Position numbers and translations under genes: made by a program. Below the pieces are notes generated by a model. The model was not told the origin of the DNA and did not search any database. It saw only the letters and a program-made list of their open reading frames with translations. Positions 1 through 13,200 of a stretch of DNA of 64,000 nt are shown piece after piece. Origin of the DNA: Macrostomum hystrix (Eukaryota; Platyhelminthes; Macrostomidae). The stretch lies in contig CATNEN010000001.1 in assembly GCA_950097015.1 (NCBI GenBank), positions 9,481,001-9,545,000 on the forward strand. Reading direction: 5' to 3'. Each line of letters starts with the position of its first letter. Position 1 is the first letter of the stretch.

Positions 1-1015
1 TGAAGCTTCAGGCTCCTGAAGGTTTTATAAGGTCATGAGGTTTCAGGCTCCTGAAGGTTTTTTAGGGCCATGAATTTTCAGGCTCCTGAAGGTTTTATAG
101 GGCCATGAATTTTCAGGCTCCTGAAGGTTTTATAAGGTCATGAGGTTTCAGGCTCCTGAAGGTTTTATAGTGCCATGAATTTTCAGGCTCCTGAAGGTTT
201 TATAGGGCCATGAATTTTCAGGCTCCTGAAGGTTTTATAAGTTCGTGAGGTTTCAGGCTCCTGAAGGTTTTATAGTGCCATGAATTTTCAGGCTCCTGAA
301 GGTTTTATAGGGCCATGAATTTTCAGGCTCCTGAAGGTCTTATAAGGTCATGAGGTTTCAGGCTCCTGAAGGTTTTATAGGGCCATGAAGCTTCAGGCTC
401 CTGAAGGTTTTATAAGGTCATGAGGTTTCAGGCTCCTGAAGGTTTTTTAGGGCCATGAATTTTCAGGCTCCTGAAGGTTTTATAGGGCCATGAATTTTCA
501 GGCTCCTGAAGGTTTTATAAGGTCATGAGGTTTCAGGCTCCTGAAGGTTTTATAGGGCCATGAAGCTTCAGGCTCCTGAAGGTTTTATAAGGTCATGAGG
601 TTTCAGGCTCCTGAAGGTTTTATAGGGCCATGAATTTTCGGGCTCCTGAAGGTTTTATAGGGCCATGAATTTTCAGGCTCCTGAAGGTTTTATAAGGTCA
701 TGAGGTTTCAGGCTCCTGAAGGTTTTATAGGACCATGAATTTTCAGGCTCCTGAAGGTTTTATAAGGTCATGAGGTTTCAGGCTCCTGAAGGTTTTATAG
801 GGCCATGAAGCTTCAGGCTCCTGAAGTTTTTATAAGGTCATGAGGTTTCAGGCTCCTGAAGGTTTTATAGGGCCATGAATTTTCAGGCTCCTGAAGGTTT
901 TATAGGGCCATGAATTTTCAGGCTCCTGAAGGTTTTATAAGGTCATGAGGTTTCAGGCTCCTGAAGTTTTTATAAGGTCATGAGTTTTTAGGCTCCTGAA
1001 GGTTTTATAAGGCCA
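1..1015. repeat. 35-bp minisatellite with palindromic core
   Basis: About 29 tandem copies of a 35-bp unit run from the window edge. Each unit contains the perfect palindrome TTCAGGCTCCTGAA (6-bp arms, 2-nt loop), so single strands could form hairpins. The tails vary (TCATGAGG, CCATGAAT, CCATGAAGC), giving mixed subfamilies. The array probably continues to the left of the window. Confidence 0.95.
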
Positions 1016-1689
1016 TCTTCAGACTTCTAAGTGTTATCTCGGCCTCGAATTTAGTGAATTTTGGTATTAAATGGCGGTGTGTGTGTGAACATGGCGCCGA
1101 AAATCTACAGTTGCGGCATGTGGGGTCACGCTAAGGTCGCATTCTCACGTTTTCGCGAGCACAATGTAGCTACTATACAGCTGGAAACTATTAAGTGGAT
1201 CTCCTTCCGCTGTCCCTATCTCCAAGTGATTTTCCACAATAGCTTTTTGCTACAAATTAGTCGGAAGTTTATTGTTTTACCAAAAGCTAGGAACTAAGCA
1301 AAAAGTTACAAGCGCAGAAAGTTTAGAAATGGCTTTTTTGTTCTTGCTTGCCGCCGTACAACAACAAAGTGGCAATATGGCCTACTTGCACGCAGTCCCA
1401 ATTACAAATTGGACAATCCGCAGAATTATTGCTATTGTCTTTGTATTTTGCCGCCAGTATAGCCTAGTATCTACCTACTCTACGATGACGTGTTGTATGC
1501 GTTTTTAGCTAGTTATAGCTCAATATACCCAGGTGTCTAAATGTAACAGACTTTTTTTATTGCCTCGCAGCTTAAGCTTTTATAAAATGCGTCCTCTAAA
1601 AAATAGCAACATTTCCTGTCTATTCAGTTTCTTTTCTGCTAAGTTCCTACTTTAGTTTTTTGTCTGTTTCTTTTTACCTTTTTTTCTGT
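1016..1689. other. Single-copy DNA between two arrays
   Basis: I see no supported gene here. There are short open frames, including one from an ATG in good context at 1091, but none has recognisable domains, convincing splice sites or a poly(A) signal nearby. Confidence 0.5.
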
Positions 1690-2528
1690 ACAGTATATGT
1701 CCTCAGTCTCTATCCTGTTTATCACCAGTTTCTATCCTGTTTATCATCAGTTTCTATCCTGTTTATCCTCAGTCTCTATCCTGTTTATCATCAGTTTCTA
1801 TCCTGTTTATCATCTGTTTCCATCCTGTTTATCCTCAGTCTCTATCCTGTTTATCCTCAGTCTCTATCCTGTTTATCATCAGTCTCTATCCTGTTTATCC
1901 TCAGTCTCTATCCTTTTTATCATCAGTTTCTATCCTGTTTATCCTCAGTCTCTATTCTGTTTATCATCAGTTTCTATCCTGTTTATCATCTGTTTCCATC
2001 CTGTTTATCATCAGTTTCTATCCTGTTTATCATCAGTTTCTATCCTGTTTATCCTCAGTCTCTATCCTGTTTATCCTCAGTCTCTATCCTATTTATCATC
2101 AGTTTCTATCCTGTTTATCCTCAGTCTCTATCCTGTTTATCATCAGTTTCTATCCTGTTCATCATCAGTCTCTATCCTGTTTATCATCAGTTTCTATCCT
2201 GTTTATCCTCAGTTTCTATCCTGTTTATCATCAATCTCTATCCTGTTTATCATCAGTTTCTATCCTGTTTATCCTCAGTCTCTATCCTGTTTATAATCCG
2301 TTTCTATCCTGTTTATCATCCGTTTCTATCCTGTTTATCCTTAGTCTCTATCCTGTTTATCATCAGTTTCTATCCTGTTTATCCTTAGTCTCTATCCTGT
2401 TTATCATCCGTTTCTATCCTGTTTATCCTCAGTCTCTATCCTGTTTATCATCAGTTTCTATCCTGTTTATCCTCAGTCTCTATCCTGTTTATAATCCGTT
2501 TCTATCCTGTTTATCATCCGTTTCTATC
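1690..2528. repeat. 22-bp minisatellite
   Basis: About 38 copies of a 22-bp unit built around TATCCTGTTTATCATCAG, with CCTCAG and ATCCG variants. Because 22 is not a multiple of 3, the three frames cycle through the same peptide every 66 nt and leave long meaningless open frames. Confidence 0.95.
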
Positions 2529-4293
2529 AGATTGTAGCATTTAAATTTGAAATCTGACTTTATCAATTACGTGATGGAATTTTATTTATCGATCGATACC
2601 ATCGGGCAAAATAACGTTTAGTTACTATAGAAACACACAAAAAAATCTGAAACCACAGAGACAGAGGCACTGTTTAGATCGTGACTGTAAAGTCACGATT
2701 TGCAATGCGAACTATATCTAGACTTTTTTCTCCCAGATTAAAATCTTTCTCTTTTGGTCGAAGTTTTTTTTAGTTTGGGATTCTTACACTTTGAAATTAG
2801 CATTTTGGGGGAGGATGGGAAAGGGAAGATTTTTTTACTCGTTTCTCTATAGGTTCTAGTCTGTCTGGGTGCATCTCGCTGTGTGTGTCCTTGTTGACCA
2901 ATGTCTCCGTCTCTCTTCTCTCTCCTCTCTAGTCGTCGTCTTCAAAGCCTTGTCTCTCCCCCTTGGGGATCCGGGCTGCCGGAGGGGGGTTGCTGGGTTG
3001 ATTAGAAGATCTACTATGAATTCTTACTATTACACTATAAAGGGTGAGAGAGAGACAGATAGAAGGCCGATGACTCATCGACCACGTCACCTCGCTCTCA
3101 CCCTCTTTCTCTCCCCCTCTCTCCCCTCCTCTCCTCCTCTGCGCCCCCTCTATTTCTCGCGCAAAGCCTTTCCCACGAGTGTTGTTAAGGCTCCGGCTTT
3201 TCTCTAACGGAACGGAACGGAAGACTTGCGCGCGGAAAAGGGCTAGGAAAAAAATTATTTTATGGATTAGATTAGTTTTATAATCTATAATAAGACTGGT
3301 GGCATGGTCCGGCAGTTAAATATTTTATTGAATCTGTATTTCTACTCCTGTCTGTCTGCTTGGCTGGTTAGATAAAAAAGTGTTTTAGATGGAAATACCA
3401 TGCATGTAGCCAACTTTCCTGTTCCGTTAAAACAAAAAAACCGTAAAAGAATGACCGTTGAAATATAATTTCTAAAATCACTGCTCTGCACTTCTCTCTC
3501 TCTCTCACTCTGCTCTGAGCCCTACTCAACCAGGCTCTCTTGCCCTAGTACTGTACGCTAGCTTTATACTTTGCCAAAATGGCATCTTTTAGCCTAGCGT
3601 CTCCATCACCATCTTCCATCTCCTGTCTTGAAATTAGTTTTTTCTCTCTCTGCTCTCTCATCCTCTTACCGCCGCTTTCTCCACTCCCTTTCTAACCCCC
3701 CCGCTATCGACGCTTTGCTTTAGGCCTCACTGACACACGGGATGTGATTAATCCCACCAACCAGCCTACACCACCCACCTCCTCCCTCTCTCCTCTCTCT
3801 TTCTTCTTTGGCCCATTCCTCCCATCCCCATTCTAAGCCCTAAGGCCTCATTCATTTTCCCCTCGCACACACACCTCATCTCCGCAGATCGCCCCCCCCC
3901 TAGCTCACTCGACCATGTGTCCTCCCGCTCTCCTGCTCACATACACACACATAAGCTCGGAGCTCTTTTTAATTCGCTGCCTCCTCAGTCTTCTCCGCTG
4001 CTGCTTCTGCTGCTGCTTTTTCCCTTATTTTCTTGCTCTATTCGTCAGCTCGAACTCACGATAGAAAATTCGAATTCATGACAGCAACAAAAAATAATTG
4101 CAGATCAACAACGGCGCCAACGTTACTGCTATGAGTCTCACCTGTAGTTTGGCTTGAGCACACGGATTGCTAGTATTCTAGTAGCTAAACTAAAATCCAA
4201 GTTTGAATTCGGCCACTATCAGTATCGTATTCGATCATACCTGCTATCTGTTTCACTGTCTGAAGTCCTTGGTCGCTACTGGCGCAGGCAATT
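2529..4293 (+). promoter_or_regulatory. Upstream region and probable 5' UTR of the Robo-like gene
   Basis: No coding exon is recognisable. A perfect 9-bp stem with a 4-nt loop lies at 2678-2699. A TATA-like CTATAAAGG lies at 3035-3043. From about 3480 to 4020 the + strand is strongly CT-rich. A possible 3' splice site (GGCGCAG) ends a few bases before the start codon at 4294, so the 5' UTR may be spliced. The promoter position is not determined. Confidence 0.35.
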
Positions 4294-7200
4294 ATGAACA
4301 GATTGCCGCATCTTCAGCCGCAGCTGCTGTTGCTGTTGTCGCTAATCTGGCAGCTTTATCTGGTTGCTATGGCGTCGGCAAGCGATCCAGTCATCACTCA
4401 TCCGCCTACCGATGCGTACGCAATGCGCGGATTTGCGCTATCGTTGACCTGCGCTGCTACTGGAGATCCTAAGCCTAGAATTACCTGGTACACAGCTGAC
4501 AATAAGCGACAGGTGACATTCTTTTTTGTTTTTCATTTTCTTCACCTATGGTGATGGCATTTAGAACAAACGCAACAAATTTTAAGCACACACTGGCACC
4601 GCTAGACCAGGGCCACATGCGGCCCTCGAAGCTTCCAAATCCTGTCTAGTATTTCCCTTGTCTCATCTGGAGATGGAGAGTCTCATCTATTTGGTCTCAT
4701 TTCCCGTGTCTCTCGTGTCTTCTTCTCATCTCTCCCCTATCTGATCCCTCCCCTGTCTCATCTCCTCGGGGGTCGGTGGCAGAGCGGTAAACGCGTTTGC
4801 CTCTCGCACCAAGGTCCCTAAGTTCGATTCTACCCTAGCTGATACTGGTACCCATTTTACATCTAAGAATCAAACTCCCGAACCTATAAGTCAGACTTCT
4901 CTAACCTATTGCCACCTGAAACTTCGTCGCAAATCAGGTGAACTCAATGTCGGACAATCCGGTGCGCGGCGAGATTCACCTAGACACTTCGGGCAAGCTC
5001 ACCTTTCTTAACTTCGATCCGAAATTCGAAGGTCGTTATTATTGCAACGCTAGCAACGAGCACCGCTCGGTTGTGAGCGAACCAGTTTGGGCGCGCATCG
5101 CCTTTTTGAGCGACAAATTCCGATCCGAGCCGCAGAGCAAATCGGTGCCAACCGAGTCCACCATTGAAATCGAATGCGACCCCCCGGAGGGCCAACCAAA
5201 GCCGGAGGTCTCCTGGAGTAAGAATGGCTTACCGTTGAACATCGACGACAGGCGCCTAGCTGTCATGGACAACGGCCATCTGCGCATCCTGCGAGCCAGC
5301 GTCTCCGATGCCGGCGAATACGCTTGTCAGGCCAGAAATCTGGCCGGAGAGCAAGTCTCAGCATCCGCCATCATCAGTGTGAAATCGAAGCCGGTGTTTG
5401 TCAGAGCTCCAACAGATGTTCGCGTTATGCAAGACGATAATGCCACCTTCAACTGCATGGCCAGGGGCGAGCCGGCGCCTACGTTGAACTGGCGCAAAGA
5501 TCGCGGCCAGATTGTTAAATCTCGCTCACTGTCGCATAGCAACGGCTCTTTGACAATATTTAACGTTCTGCCCAGCGATGCCGGTAAATACATTTGCGAG
5601 GCTTCAAATAGCGCTGGCACAAACGAAGCCGTCGCTACCCTCTCTGTGCGCTTCAGGCCGGAGTTTGTTGAGACTCCGTTTGATCAGGTGGTAGCCGAAG
5701 GCTCTCGAGTTGTATTCCGCTGTCGCGTTGTCGGCGATCCCAAGCCTAATACATTCTGGTCCCAGGGCCTTGGCATGTACATCTTTGCTGATACTCCGCC
5801 TAGCAGCGAAGAGAAGCTTCGCGGAGTCAGCGTCGGCACAGACGGCTCTCTGATTATCGATCCAGTCCGGCCCATTCATCAGGGCAAGTACGAGTGCCAC
5901 GCTAATAGCTACGCTGGCACAGTGCAGTCCTCCGCCACCCTGACAGTGACGGCTAGAGCCACCTTGGCTCCGATCATCGCCGTGGGTCCGCAGAGCCAGT
6001 CCGTACCGCGCGGTCAGGATTTGCAGTTAAACTGTGAAATTGACAGCGATTATCGGCGAGCTAATACCAGATTTCAGCAGCGAACTATTTGGTACAAGAA
6101 TTCGGAACCGATTAAACATCCAACTAATCGTGTGCACTTCAATATGGATGGATCGTTGAGAATCTACGATTTGCAGCCGTCGGATCGTGGCAACTACACA
6201 TGCGCTATCTCTGTCGGCGGAGAAACCACCAAATGGCCAACACCTGCCGTTATTAACGTCATCAATCAACCGACATCTTCAGACGATCTTAATCGTCGCC
6301 GACCAGACGTCATCGACTTGCCGCGTCCGCCTAGGGCCATTGTTGTCACCGATAAAGGCGTCGATTGGGTTTTATTGAAGGTCACCCCGGACACATCCTC
6401 GCCTGCAGTGTTGGATGGCGAGTCGCCGCGTTATCAGGTGGAATATTTGTCTCACGATCTTGGCTCCGGTTGGCAGATGTTTCCTCACCTATTTGAGTCC
6501 GAGACTCTGAAAGTTGAAGGCCTGCGCAGTGAGACGTCTTATCAGTTTCTGGTGCGCACAGTCACTAGTCGCGGCGTATCGAAGCCGTCCGCATTATCGC
6601 CTGCGGTGCACACGGAGGCTAAGACTCCGGACGACCAGTTCCGCTACTCGGACATACCGCAGTACTTGCAAAAGATGCGCTACTCAAATTTCCGCTTGGA
6701 GGTGATGAAGAAGGATGTAGTGCGCGTCATGTGGATGGTTGAAGCGAAGAAAAACACTTTAGAACTGACGCATGGCTTTCACGTCAATTATCGCGCCGTA
6801 CCGCTTCGTCGCTGCATCGATATTAGCCAACTAACAGAACTAGATCGCAACAGTCATTGCTCATTAAAGAATGAGGAACAGTTGATTAATCATTTGAGAT
6901 CTAGAACTGGCAAACCAGGCGTCGGTGCTGCTTCAGCTTCTTCTTCGTCTGCGGCAGCCTATCCAGACGGTCTCGATGGCGAAGAAAGTTTAAGCTATGC
7001 CAGGCAGCAGACAGCTACAGTAAATTGGCGCTATAACAAAGACTCGCAATCAGCTAACGAAGTCTCTGTAACATTGTCCGATCTTAAATCATTCAGCTGT
7101 TACGAAGTGACTGTGGAAAATTTCAATAAGCAGGCAATGTACGGCGAAACTAGCGGCTCCCGGTCGACGCCTCGCACTGTTCTCACTTGGGAATATTATC

Positions 7201-10200
7201 CCACCAAGCCACCGTCAGGCATTCGCGCCAGCTGGCTTAGTAATACCAGTCTGTTATTGTCGTGGTCGCCGCCACCGGTCACGGAGAGTAACGGCATTCT
7301 CACCGGCTTCAATATTCACCTGTTGGAGCCGCCGCCGCGTCCGAGGCGCCAACCGTCGGCTTCGTCGCCGGCGCCTAATTCAACGCTGCGCCAACTGCAG
7401 CAGCCTACTTGGCGCACTATTCGCATAGCCAATGGTAGCGCCAACACTCACGTGATCTCCGGCCTAGACCCGATGGCTGATTACACTCTGCACCTGTCCG
7501 CTGTTAATTGCTTCGGCGAGGGTACTCGATCTCCGGCTCTGCGTATACCGTCGGCAGTCTACAGTTTGAGCACTAGGCAGGAGAAGACCCTACTCAGGGA
7601 GCCTTGGTTCATCTCCGTTATGGTGATTGCCGTACTCATCTGGCTAGCCATCTGCGGCGTTGTTATTTACGCCTTCCGTGCCAGGTGTCTGCAAAGAAAG
7701 AAGCCTTATTACAAACCCTACAATAAAGGCGTCGGTGGCAGCGGCGGCGTCGGCTGCGGCTCCGTTGACGCCAGCGGCAACGCTTTTCCATTGTTGAGTA
7801 AATCTTCCGGGGCCCAGGATGACAGCTCGAATGGGTCCAGATTCACTGGCGGCTTGGGCCATGGCAGCGGACATCAACTATCCGGCGAGCTGCATCAACA
7901 ATCGCCTCCGCCGCAGTCTGATCTGATTGAACAGCAGCAGACAACCATGATTGGCAATAACAATATTAACAAGAAGCAGCAGCAGCAATTGTTTGCTAAT
8001 AGTCCAATGCATCTGCATCACATGCAGCAGCAGAATCCCTTATTAATGCTTGGCCCAACAGCCGGCGATCAGCTACTGCCGTCGGCTCCGTTACCGCCGC
8101 CGGCAACCCTGCCATCCGTGGCACCGGTGGCAACTCCGTACGCTTCGGCCAGCCTCATCCAGAGCGCCATCCAGCAGGACCGCGGTCGCTACCAGCAAGG
8201 CTCGCTTTATTCGAATGCCGACGAACCGCCTAGCTGCTCCTTGCAGGGCAGCTGCTCTGATTGCAGTGAAATTTCTGGCAGCACGGCAGCCGCCGATCAT
8301 CTTCAGCATCAGCATCATCATCGAGCTCCGGCTGGTCACGTGATGACTTCGTCCGGCGGCGGCGGCGGCATCCTAGTCAATAATTTTCCTAGCTACAAGC
8401 CGCCAGCCATGAATATCTGCGATTTCACACCGCCGCCGCCGCCGCTGTCCGATTTAGTTAGCGGCAACGGCAGCGGCAGCAGTCGCTGTCCATATTATTC
8501 AGCTGACTATCAGTCTCAACCGCAGCCGCAGCCGCAGCAGCAGCCCCAGCCGATGCCTTGCAAATCTGGCAGTCAGTCTTCTGAGTCTGCGGCGCCAAGT
8601 TGCTATGCCAACTGTCTGCCGCCGCCTCCGCAGCAACTCCCTGCCGGAGCCAACGCTAGCGCCAACAGCAAGCTCATCAACAGCGCTAACAATAATAATT
8701 CTTCGTCCTCGTGTTCGCCAAACTTTGCCCACCAGATGCAGTCATCGGCTACAGCGGCTACGGCTGTGCAACAAGGCCGGGGACTTGTTCAGCTGCACGG
8801 GTGAGTTCGCTGTCTTTTCTGCTTTCTTTTTTGCAGAGCTTTGTGGGCTGTCTAACTGGAGGCGAGAAAAGTTATGACCGAATGAAGAGTGTATAGTATA
8901 ATAAAGGGAGATTAAAAGAGTCGTGAAGATTTAAGAATTAGAGTCCAGTAGAGTAGAGAAGTAGAGTAAGATTAAGGGAGATAAGTAGAGTCTAGTAAAA
9001 TATATAAGTAGAGTCTAGTAGAAAAGAGAAGTAGAGTCTAGTAGAAAAGAGAAGTAGAGTTTAGTAGAAAAGAGAAGTAGAGTCTAGTAGAAAAGAGAAG
9101 TAGAGTCTAGTAGAAAAGAGAAGTAGAGTCTAGTAGAAAAGAGAAGTAGAGTCTAGTAGAAAAGAGAAGTAGAGTCTAGTAGAAAAGAGAAGTAGAGTCT
9201 AGTAGAGAAGCGAAGTAGAGTCTAGTAGAAAAGAGAAGTAGAGTCTAGTAGAGAAGCGAAGTAGAGTCTAGTAGAAAAGAGAAGTAGAGTCTAGTAGAGA
9301 AGCGAAGTAGAATGTAGTACAGAAGAGAAGTAGAATGTAGTACAGAAGAGAAGTAGAGTGTAGCACAGAAGAGAAGTAGGGTGTAGTACAGAAGAGAAGT
9401 AGAGTCTAGTACAGAAGAGAAGTAGATTCTAGTACAGAAGAGAAGTAGAGTCTAGCACAGAAGAGAAGTAGATTCTAGTACAGAAGAGAAGTAGAGTCTA
9501 GTACAGAAGAGAAGTAGAGTCTAGCACAGAAGAGAAGTAGAGTCTAGCACAGAAGAGAAGTAGAGTCTAGCACGGAAGAGAAGTAGAGTCTAACACAGAA
9601 GAGAAGTAGATTCTAGTACAGATGAGAAGTAGAGTGTAGTACAGAAGAGAAGTAGAGTCTAGCACAGAAGAGAAGTAGAGTCTAGCACGGAAGAGAAGTA
9701 GAGTCTAGCACAGAAGAGAAGTAGATTCTAGTACAGAAGAGAAGTAGAGTGTAGTACAGAAGAGAAGTAGAGTGTAGTACAGAAGAGAAGTAGAGTCTAG
9801 TACAGAAGAGAAGTAGAGTGTAGTACAGAAGAGAAGTAGAGTGTAGTACAGAAGAGAAGTAGAGTCTAGTACAGAAGAGAAGTAGAGTGTACAGTCTAGT
9901 GTACAGTACAGTCTAGACAAGTGTCAGGTTATTGGCTTGTTGAGAATTTATTTTACACAATGTTAGACATGTAGATAACGTCAAAGCTATTCCCTTTGTT
10001 ATTTTAGAAATTTTATGACTGTATAGAATTGGTGTGTCTTCTCAGCATATCATTTCTATAACATAATTAATATATAGAAATTATTTTCTTACAAAAGATT
10101 GCAACTTCTTTTTTCTTTAAATTAACTATCTGCATAATTAATTCTTTTTTACTACCCCATCGCGGTTTCTCGCTTTGATTAATCATTTCTTTTTATTGCC

Positions 10201-13200
10201 ATTCTTCTAGGTATTTGATTGCCTTGGTAATGAAATTGGCTGTACATTTTATCTTTACAATCATCAAATATTTATTTCTAGGGTCTTTATTTATCTACTC
10301 ATTATTTACAAGCGCAACTGTCTGAAATCAACTCCAAGCTGCTTAATCTTATACTTATATTCACTCTGTTCTACTCCCACTCTACTCTCTCTACCCGACT
10401 CTACTCTATCTATTTCACTCTACTCTCTCTCTACTCTAGTTTTCTCTGTCTACTCCACTCTACCATCTCTACTCCACTCTGCTCTATCTACTCCACTCTA
10501 CTCTTATCTATCTACTCCACTCTACCATCTCTACTCTACTTTTCTCTGTCTACTCCACTCTGCTCTATCTACTCCTCTCTACTCTATCTACCCCACTCTA
10601 CCATCTCTACTCCACTCTGCTCTATCTACTCCACTCTACTCTAATCTACTCCACTCTACCATCTCTACTCCACTCTGCTCTATCTACTCCACTCTACTCT
10701 ATCTACTCTATCTACTCCACTCTACCATCTCTACTCCAGTCTACTCTGTCTACTCCACCCTACTCTATCTACTCTATCTACTTCACTATACTCTGTGTAC
10801 CCCATTCTACTTTATCTATTTCACTTTACTCTCTCTCTCTACTTTACTCTTGTCTATCTACTCCACTCTACTCCACTCAACTCCATCTACTCCATCTACT
10901 CCACTTATATAGTCTATGAATGTTCTTCTCCAATTGACTCCACCGTGTCTAATCTACTCAATCCAATTCAATCCACTCCATCTAGTTAGCTAGCTTCACT
11001 CCTCTCCAAAACTATCTTCCTCTCCCTCTCACTGTATCCTTGACCTCATTCTGGAGCATTAGAAATTCCTAGTCACGCACTGTGTCAAGGCCTCACCACT
11101 CCACGCATAGGTCAGCCCCGACATTCATTAACACAATCCATCTTTTAACTCTCTAAAACTGGGAGCTCACAGAGAACAAAAAAGCTTTAGATGTAAAAAT
11201 GATAACTTGAACAAGAAAACTGAACAACGAGCTAATCTAATTTCTGAGCTGTCTGAATAAAGTCTTTTTTCTTTATGTGGAATTCTTGGAATCTGGAGTG
11301 TCACGCGCGTGTCACTCTTTTACGTCGAGGAAATACAGCGCTGGTAGATTTATATAGTGGCAGAAATCTTCCACTCTATCTCTACCTCCTGTGCCTTGAC
11401 CTCATAGTCTGGCTCGCTAGATTGTAGATTGTATAGAGAGCGAACGAGGACAGGAAAAAATGAGTAGCTATAGTAGCTATACCCCTGCAGATTCTAGTCT
11501 AGCAAAGATGTGAAAGTCAAGATATGCATATTTCTACCGGATTTTTTCTTCGATTGAGTTCGGTCGACTGACCTCAACTAATTATAGTGTGCTCTAGGAT
11601 TTAGTCAGGATTTTAATTAATTGTTACTATGGTTTATATCAATTATTCTTTATATTGATTTTGTGCTATATACATCAATATACTAAAAAGATACAAATGT
11701 GGAGTAGGTAGATAGAAATTTTGGGTAGGTAGATAGAAATTTTGAGTCAGTAGATAGAGATTTAGAGTAGGTAAATACAAATGTAGAGTCGGCAGATAGA
11801 TGTGTGGAGTTGGTAGATAGAGATGTGGAGTAGGTAGATACAGATGTAGAGTCAGTAGATACAGTTGTAGAGTCAGTAGATAGAGATGTAGAGTCAGTAG
11901 ATAGAGATGTGGAGTCAGTAGATAGAGATGTGGAGTAGGTAGATAGATGTGTGGAGTAGGTAGATGTGTGGAGTAGGTAGATAGGTGTGTGGAGTTGGTA
12001 GATAGAGATGTGGAGTAGGTAGATACAGATGTAGAGTCAGTAGATACAGATGTAGAGTCAGTAGATAGAGATGTGAAGTATGTAGATAGAAATTTATAGT
12101 CAGTAGATAGAGATGTAGAGTTAGTAGATAGATATGTAGAGTCAGTCAGTAGATAGAGATGTGGAGTATGTAGATAGAAATTTAGAGTCAGTAGATAGAG
12201 ATGTAGAGTTGGTAGATAGAGATGTAGAGTCAGTAGATAGGGATGTGGAGTAGGTAAATACTAATGTAGAGTCGGCAGATAGATGTGTGGAGTTGGTAGA
12301 TAGAGATGTGGAGTAGGTAGATTCAGATGTACAGTCAGTAGATAGAGATGTAGAGTCAGTAGATAGAGATGTGGAGTATGTAGATAGAAATTTAGAGTCA
12401 GTAGATAGAGATGTAGAGTAGGTAGATAGATTTGTAGAGTAGATAGATGTGTGGAGTAGGTAGATGTGTGGAGTAGGTAGATAGGTGTGTGGAGTTGGTA
12501 GATAGAGATGTGGAGTAGGTAGATACAGATGTAGAGTCAGTAGATACAGATGTAGAATCAGTAGATAGAGATGTAGAGTAGGTAGATAGATTTGTAGAGT
12601 AGATAGATGTGTGGAGTAGGTAGATGTGTGGAGTAGGTAGATAGGTGTGTGGAGTTGGTAGATAGAGATGTGGAGTAGGTAGATACAGATGTAGAGTATG
12701 TAGATAGAAATTTAGAGTCAGTAGATAGAGATGTAGAGTAGGTAGATAGAGATGTAGAGTCAGTAGATAGAGATGTAGAGTCAGTAGATAGAGATGTAGA
12801 GTCAGTAGATAGAGATGTAGAGTCAGTAGATAGAGATGTGGAGTAGGTAGATAGAAATTTAGAGTCAGTAGATCGATAGAGATGTAGAGTAGGTAGATAG
12901 ATGTGTGGAGTAGGTAGATAGATGTGTGGAGTAGGTAGATAGATGTGTGGAGTAGGGAGATAGAGATTAATAGGCGTTAGTGGTTGTGAGAGACTAGGTA
13001 GAGAGACGGAAACTTGGACAGTGAAAATGTAGAGTAGACAAAGAGTGAAGGAAAGCTTACTCTTTATCGGCAATGTTGAGGTGCAATCTCTAGCTTTCAT
13101 CGTGAAGGTGAAGTGTTTTCACTAGATATTGACAGGCTCAGGATGAAGGAAGCGAGGCTGGAGCCAGCGTCAATCAATTCTATTATATTCAATCGATGAC

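Noticed and set aside
1-1015. CRISPR-like array of repeats with palindromic cores
   Set aside because: Units are contiguous with only small variants between them, no unique spacers and no cas genes, and the DNA is clearly eukaryotic.
1091-1297. 68-codon open frame from an ATG in good context
   Set aside because: No recognised homology, no splice sites or poly(A) signal, and length within chance expectation. Left uncalled but not excluded.
1660-2388. Long Tyr/Ser/Leu-rich plus-strand frames
   Set aside because: Artefact of the 22-bp array.
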